Below are positions 59,266-64,000 of a DNA stretch of 64,000 bases, in pieces (the stretch's first letter is position 1; each line of letters starts with the position of its first letter). The notes beneath the pieces are model-generated. The model searched no databases, had not been told where the DNA came from, and saw nothing but the letters and a program-made list of their open reading frames with translations. The position numbers were made by a program, and so were the translations under genes. The DNA is from Euglena gracilis (Eukaryota > Euglenida > Euglenophyceae > Euglenales): the NCBI GenBank assembly GCA_039621445.1, contig CP154956.1:61564362-61628361 (forward strand). The letters run 5' to 3'.

Positions 59266-59784
59266 CCGCACGGAGCCTCAAGAAGTGCAAGGGTTTTAAG
59301 GGAGGTGAAATGAGCATTTTCTCAAGGGCTTTATTTGGCCGCCAAAGGCGGCCGAGACAGTAATGGATTTTGCAATTTCATTTCTTAGAAATGTGGTTTT
59401 ACTGGTCAGGTGGCTGCCGAAGGCAGCCGAGACGGTAACGCCCTTTGAACCATTGAAAATGGTATTGCAAAGAAAAATACCACACTCATGCCACAAAAAT
59501 TTTTTCATTTCCAAAATCCCGGGGGGGGGCGGCCGCCCCCCCCGACCCCCCCCTGTGACCCCTATGGGGCTTCGGGGGGGGGAGGGGACCCCTCCCCCTC
59601 TGCCTACCCCAGCAGTGAATTACACTGGTGAAGTTCACCACAAAAGCACTTTTTGGCCAAAAATGGCCAAAAGTGACATTTTGGGCAAGTTTTTGGAAAC
59701 TTCGATAAATTTGCATGAACCATCAACCTCAAAATGACCATTTTGACAGGAAAAGGAGCAAAATTTCACCCCCAACCATCAAAA

Positions 59785-59870
59785 TGGTGAAGTTCACCGG
59801 TGAACTTCACCGGTGAACTTCACCGCCGAAAGTACCCCCCCCCCCGGTGAACGTTCACCGGGGGGTCCAC
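59785..59870. repeat. GGTGAACTTCACC palindrome cluster
   Basis: GTGAAGTTCACCGGTGAAC-type palindromes, a C run and CCGGTGAACGTTCACCGG. Weaker copies are at 55630-55660 and 59620-59640. Another word of the same type of structure. Confidence 0.6.
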
Positions 59871-60169
59871 AGCCCCCCACCCTCTGTATTGCCTAACCTC
59901 CATTCTCTGGTTAGGGGTTACTGGTTGCTGGCATCCTCGAGGGCGGCCGCGCGGGCGGCGCGTATCCTAAAATCGGTGATTTTCGGGTCCAAAAAGTGGT
60001 CATTTTTTGCCATTTTTGGGCCATTTTTGACCTAAAAAGTGCTTTTTTGGCCGCGCGCAAAGCGCGCGGCCCCCAAATTTGCCATTTTATGTCCGAAAAT
60101 GGTCATTTTTGGCCATTTTTGGGCCTCAAAAAAGTCGCGTTTTTTTCACAAAAATTTTTTTCTTGGCTA

Positions 60170-60300
60170 TCCTAGGCACAGTGGGGGGGTCCAGGGGGGG
60201 GGGCGAGCGGCCGCGCAGGGGCCGCGCAGGGGGGGGGGGGAGGGGGGGAGGTCCCGAACCCCCCCCCCGAGCGGCGCGCCTAGCCTCCAAAGCTTTGCAA
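60170..60300. repeat. G/C-rich element related to 53810-54015
   Basis: CTAGGCACAGTGGGGG, GCGAGCGGCCGCGCAGGG, then poly-G, poly-C and GAGCGGCGCGCCTAGCC: short inverted ends TAGGC(A/G)C. Confidence 0.6.
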
Positions 60301-60419
60301 TGTAGAAGCAATTGCGCCGTCAATCTCCCTTCAAGGCCATGTTCATCGTTGGTGGAGGCTGCATTCTTTTTTTACATGCCACCCAAAATTGTGCCAATTG
60401 CCTGATTGTGCGTGCCAAA

Positions 60420-61150
60420 TTCCTGATTAATGAAAAGGTTCCCATTTTGAGAGACAAATGCCTAATCTGGGGGGCAATGTGAGAATTTGGATTGGCAAAT
60501 GCCTAATTTTGGGTAAATTTGGTGTAATCTCCCTGAATTAGGCATTTGCCACTCAAAGTTAGGATTTTGCTCCTCAAAAATAGGAATTGCCCACTAAATA
60601 AGGAATTTGCCCTTCAAAACTCGGAACTAGCACACCAAATTAGGCATTTGCAACGCAAAATTAGCACAAAAACATGACCCGGTTACACCGAGAATTAGGC
60701 ATTTGCCAACCCAAATTTGGACATCCCCCCCCAAAAATTAGGCATTTGCCGCTAAAAATTAAGAACCTTTTCATCAATTGGGAATTTGCCATTCAAAATT
60801 AGGCATTTGCCACTCAAAATTAGGAATTTGCACATGAAATCAGGATTTGGTCCTCAAAATTAGGAATTGGCACACTGAATTAGGAGTTTGACCCTCAAAT
60901 TTCCGAACTGGCACACCAAATTAGGCATTTGCTACCCAAAGTTAGCGAAAGAAAATGACCAGGCTCCCGCCACGCCGTCGGCCAGCCATGTGCTCCCCCT
61001 AATAGTAGGAATTGGCACCCAAATTGGGAATCAAAATTGCCAAAAATGTGTGATAAATTCCAAATTTGATCTATTTTTGGACACAAAAATTCTAAAAATA
61101 GGTCACATGTGACGTTGTGAGGTCACACTGGTCACACGTGACCCGTAAAT
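60420..61150. repeat. AATTAGGCATTTGCC minisatellite with GTCACATGTGAC end
   Basis: More than fifteen degenerate copies of AAATTAGGCATTTGCCAC, followed at 61085-61150 by AGGTCACATGTGACG and TGGTCACACGTGACCC. GAAAAGGTTCCCATTTT at 60433 and its inverse near 60763 show internal inverted structure. The inverted relative is at 50165-50325. Confidence 0.65.
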
Positions 61151-61299
61151 GGGCGTAAATTGTCCCCCCCCCAAAATCCCCCCCTGAAAATTGGGGATTT
61201 TCCTGGTTTTGCAAAAGGCTCCGAAACGGGCGAAACCCCCCCCCTTCAGCCCATTTTTTTTGTCCATTGAACCATCCTCGGCATGTATCTATCAATAAG

Positions 61300-62470
61300 A
61301 CCCACCGCCCTGAACAGAGGCCCTTTATTTGACCCCCCCCCTTAATTGAGCATTTGGGTCCGGGGCAATTTTTTTTTCATGCGCCGAAGGCGCCGAAAAT
61401 TTTTTTTGCCCTATTTCTAAAGGAATTTTTAACCCCCCCTTATTTGACCCCCCCCTTATTTGAGCATTTGGGGGATGCTTTGGCCCGTGGTGTGCTCAAA
61501 TAAAGGGGGGGGTGGTATGGTTGGCTGCCATTCTGCCCCCAAATAAAACCAAGTTTTGAACGGCTGAGCTCTAAATGAGACTTGCACATACCACCCCCCT
61601 CTAAATGAGGCCCCCCTTGTCGGTTCTGGAACCCCAAAGGGCTCATGGGGGGGCTCATTTTGAGGGGGGGTCATGGTAATGGAAGAGCGAAAAGACCAGC
61701 ATTGCAAATTTCGCGTAATTTATAGTTTACAAACTACATACATGCAATTTACAATAACTTTTTGTAATTTTTCAGCAATTTCTGAAATGTTGACAATTTA
61801 GCTCGATGTTTTTGCCCAAAAACATCGTTTCGGGCCAAAATATTTTCATTTTTTTTCGACTTTTTTGACCCGTTTTTTGACCCAAACTCCATGGGTTTCG
61901 GGCCAAAAAATGGGGGGGCGGGGGGTTGGAAAACGCTCATTTTGGGCTCAAAAACATTTTTTCCGGGTCCGGGAGGCCATCGGACAAAATTTTTTTCGAT
62001 TTTTTTTGACTTTTTTTGACCCAAGGGGTCGAAAAAAAGCTCATTTTCGGCTCGAAAACCGCTTTTCCGGGTCCAGGAGGTAGGGTGGTGACTGAAATTT
62101 CCGGCCCCTGAAATTTCAGGAAATTTCACGATTTTTTACTTTTCTTTCCGACCACTTTTCACGAATGTCAACACCATACCAGGAGGCCAAATGACATCAT
62201 TTCATGCAAAAAATTTTTTTCGATTTTTTGGACCTTTTTTACCCAAAATGACCGAAAACGGCAAGTTACCATGCCCCCCCCATATAAGACCCCCCTTGGG
62301 AGCCAAAATCCTAGGGGGGGTCTTATATGGGGGGGTCGGTCCCGGCCAAAGGGCCTGCCTTCGGCCGGCCAGGGGGGGAGGTCTTATATGGGGGGCATGG
62401 TAAAGCAGGCCAAAACTGTACCAAATACCCCCCCCCATATTGTCCCTCGGCCCCGGCCGACGGGGGGTTT
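61300..62470. other. Repeat-rich non-coding stretch
   Basis: Contains TTATTTGACCCCCCC / GGGGGTCAAATAA-type inverted motifs (61320-61660), A/T-rich sequence with CTCATTTTGGGCTCAAAAAC repeats (61850-62060) and inverted CCCCATATAAGACCCCCC / GGGGTCTTATATGGGG blocks (62270-62400). No gene seen. Confidence 0.5.
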
Positions 62471-63139
62471 TTTTGGCTCGGCCAATGAAATTCCTTTGGT
62501 ACCCCCATCAAGGCCGGTTTGAAGTTGTGGGTGAAGAACAGAGATTGAAGTTGAAGTGAAGTGAAGTGAAGTTGAAGTTTTAGAACTTCTTCAACATTTC
62601 TCCTGATGCTTGAAACTTTCCCATGCAAGTTTCACCATGACCGATGCACCCCCTACAAAGAAATTGTGCTTTGCCAATGGCTAGCAAGCGTAGAAGATTG
62701 AAGATGTACACAGATATTTCCATACCCCATATAAGTCCCCCATATGTTCATTTATCTCATTTCTGATCATCTTTTTGGGGGGGGCTTTTTAATCCAATAC
62801 GGCAGAACTGTGCTTTCTTGGCCGTGCAGTGCCTCTTTTTTGTGCCAACCAACTCCTTGTCGTGGGTTCAACCAAGAAAGGGAAAAAAGATTGCATTTGG
62901 AGGCGGATGATCCACCCGAAATCGCACCGTAATTGCACGATGCTGCCCCGTCTTTTTGGCAAATCTGGCCTTCTCTTCCCAAAAACCAGTTTTCAGGGCA
63001 CCATGAATTGAAGCCTTTTTGTTTGTGTTTGCTTCCATGGAGAGGAAAGGATTGAAAGTGAACAGATGTTGAACAGATGTTGAAGTTGAAGTGAGGTTGA
63101 AGTTTAATTTCTTCTTCTAACTTCTTTCCAGCCCTGCCC

Positions 63140-63330
63140 CCATATTGCCCTCCCCCATATTGTCCGGTCGGGCCTCCCGGGGGGAGGTCGGTGGGACAAT
63201 AAACCGGCGTTTGAGACGCCGGGTTCAGGACAGAACCGGCGTCCCCCCCCACGGGTTTTCCGGACGCCGGTTCTGTCTTAAAACCCGGCGTTAGGAACGC
63301 CGGTTTTGTCCAAAACCCGGCGTCCGGTTT
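63140..63330. repeat. ACGCCGG hairpin cluster
   Basis: Short hairpins CCGGCGTTTGAGACGCCGG and CCGGCGTTAGGAACGCCGG, plus a longer inverted pair GACAGAACCGGCGTCC / GGACGCCGGTTCTGTC. The last 12 bases of the window, GACGCCGGTTCT, repeat this motif, so a larger element probably continues past the end. Confidence 0.7.
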
Positions 63331-63459
63331 TCATTCCTAAAAATGTCACCAAAAGTGCCCAAAAGTGGCCCTAAGGTGCTGGTATGACTGTTTCAACCAT
63401 CTAGGACAATGAATTTTGTCATTTGGGGACCAGTGGGGTGGGTATCCAAATTGGTGAAA

Positions 63460-63930
63460 ATTGGCCCAGATTTGGAAATAGAGTACCGTGCGGCGTGGAA
63501 AGATCTCATGAGCACCGCTGGTCGTCTGTTGAAAAGAGCTTTCGATCGAGGGGTAACTTGGTACCCTAACGTTGCACGCAGCCCGAGATATGCTCGCGAT
63601 CGTCGGATCGGCCAGAATCTGAGTCGAAATTTGTGCTAATTTTCAGTGATTTTTGGTTTAAGTTGCTGAATAAACCTTACAGAAACGTTTTTTCTCTTCG
63701 AATCAACCACCTGAGGGGTCCTGGGGGGCACCAGAGTTGTGAAATTAGGATTTCCCAGTCACAGAAAATAAGAGATCCAGGCGGCGTGGCTGAATTTGGT
63801 GGTGATCGCCAGTCGTCTGATGATAAGAGCTTTCGATTGAGGGGTGAGTTTGAGTTTGTCCCTCGACTATTGACACAGCCAGAAATACCCTCGCGATCGC
63901 CGGAATTTGGTGAAATGCAAAGTGGCGTGA
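63460..63930. repeat. Two diverged copies of a roughly 300-bp unit
   Basis: GTGCGGCGTGGAAAGAT ... GTCGTCTGTTGAAAAGAG ... GCTTTCGATCGAGGGGT is repeated about 290 bp later with changes. The first copy is open for 76 codons, but no domain is recognisable. Confidence 0.6.
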
Positions 63931-64000
63931 CATTGCAGATTAGTGGTTGGAAATTGGTCCTGGGAGTGCCCTTTGACCGAAGGGTGGGGACGCCGGTTCT

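Overview
The window looks like nuclear DNA of a euglenozoan protist, most likely a euglenid. The evidence is the intron structure, because no rRNA or tRNA gene is present to identify the lineage. Five protein-coding genes with many introns can be rebuilt, and three of them start a few bases after an AG that follows a pyrimidine tract, as expected for spliced-leader trans-splicing. Many introns are GT-AG. At least four instead have the hallmarks of euglenid nonconventional introns: variable ends, base pairing between positions +4/+5/+6 and -8/-7/-6, and direct repeats across the exon junctions. A diplonemid is the main alternative.

Layout. (1) 1.36-4.37 kb, plus: CGFS monothiol glutaredoxin, whose first intron carries remnants of a zinc-finger element gene. 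(2) 4.4-11.1 kb: mostly repeats and an 709-bp MITE, with a minus-strand exon-like segment resembling the C-terminus of an endonuclease/exonuclease/phosphatase protein. (3) 11.12-17.21 kb, plus: thymidylate kinase, 11 exons, 348 aa, open throughout. (4) 19.09-26.35 kb, plus: JMJD7-like JmjC oxygenase, 315 aa, open throughout and with all iron and 2-oxoglutarate ligands. (5) 29.36-52.39 kb, minus: NAP1-family nucleosome assembly protein; its exons total about 1 kb and its introns run up to 7.3 kb, filled with mobile elements. (6) 52.54 kb onward, plus: a coiled-coil protein gene divergent from NAP1 and probably running off the window. (7) 53.7-64 kb: almost entirely repeats.

The genes do not form a pathway. 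What links the window is its mobile DNA. Small elements with CAG...CTG ends and 8-bp target duplications (hAT hallmarks) are common. The nonconventional introns have the same design: the CAG...CTG inverted ends sit inside an 8-bp direct repeat. One JMJD7 intron shares a 22-bp terminus and internal sequence with a dispersed element at 29.6-30.6 kb. A thymidylate kinase intron contains a member of another dispersed family. Here nonconventional introns look like inserted hAT-like MITEs that RNA splicing removes.

A second theme is a set of elements with long inverted repeats whose ends are packed with short perfect palindromes. Each element uses its own palindrome word (GTCGGCCGAC, GTCGCTAGCGAC, GTCGGGCCGAC, GTGAACTTCAC, GCGCAAATGCGC) around related G/C-rich tandem cores. 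Long microsatellites and poly-G/poly-C tracts occur throughout and create many spurious open frames.
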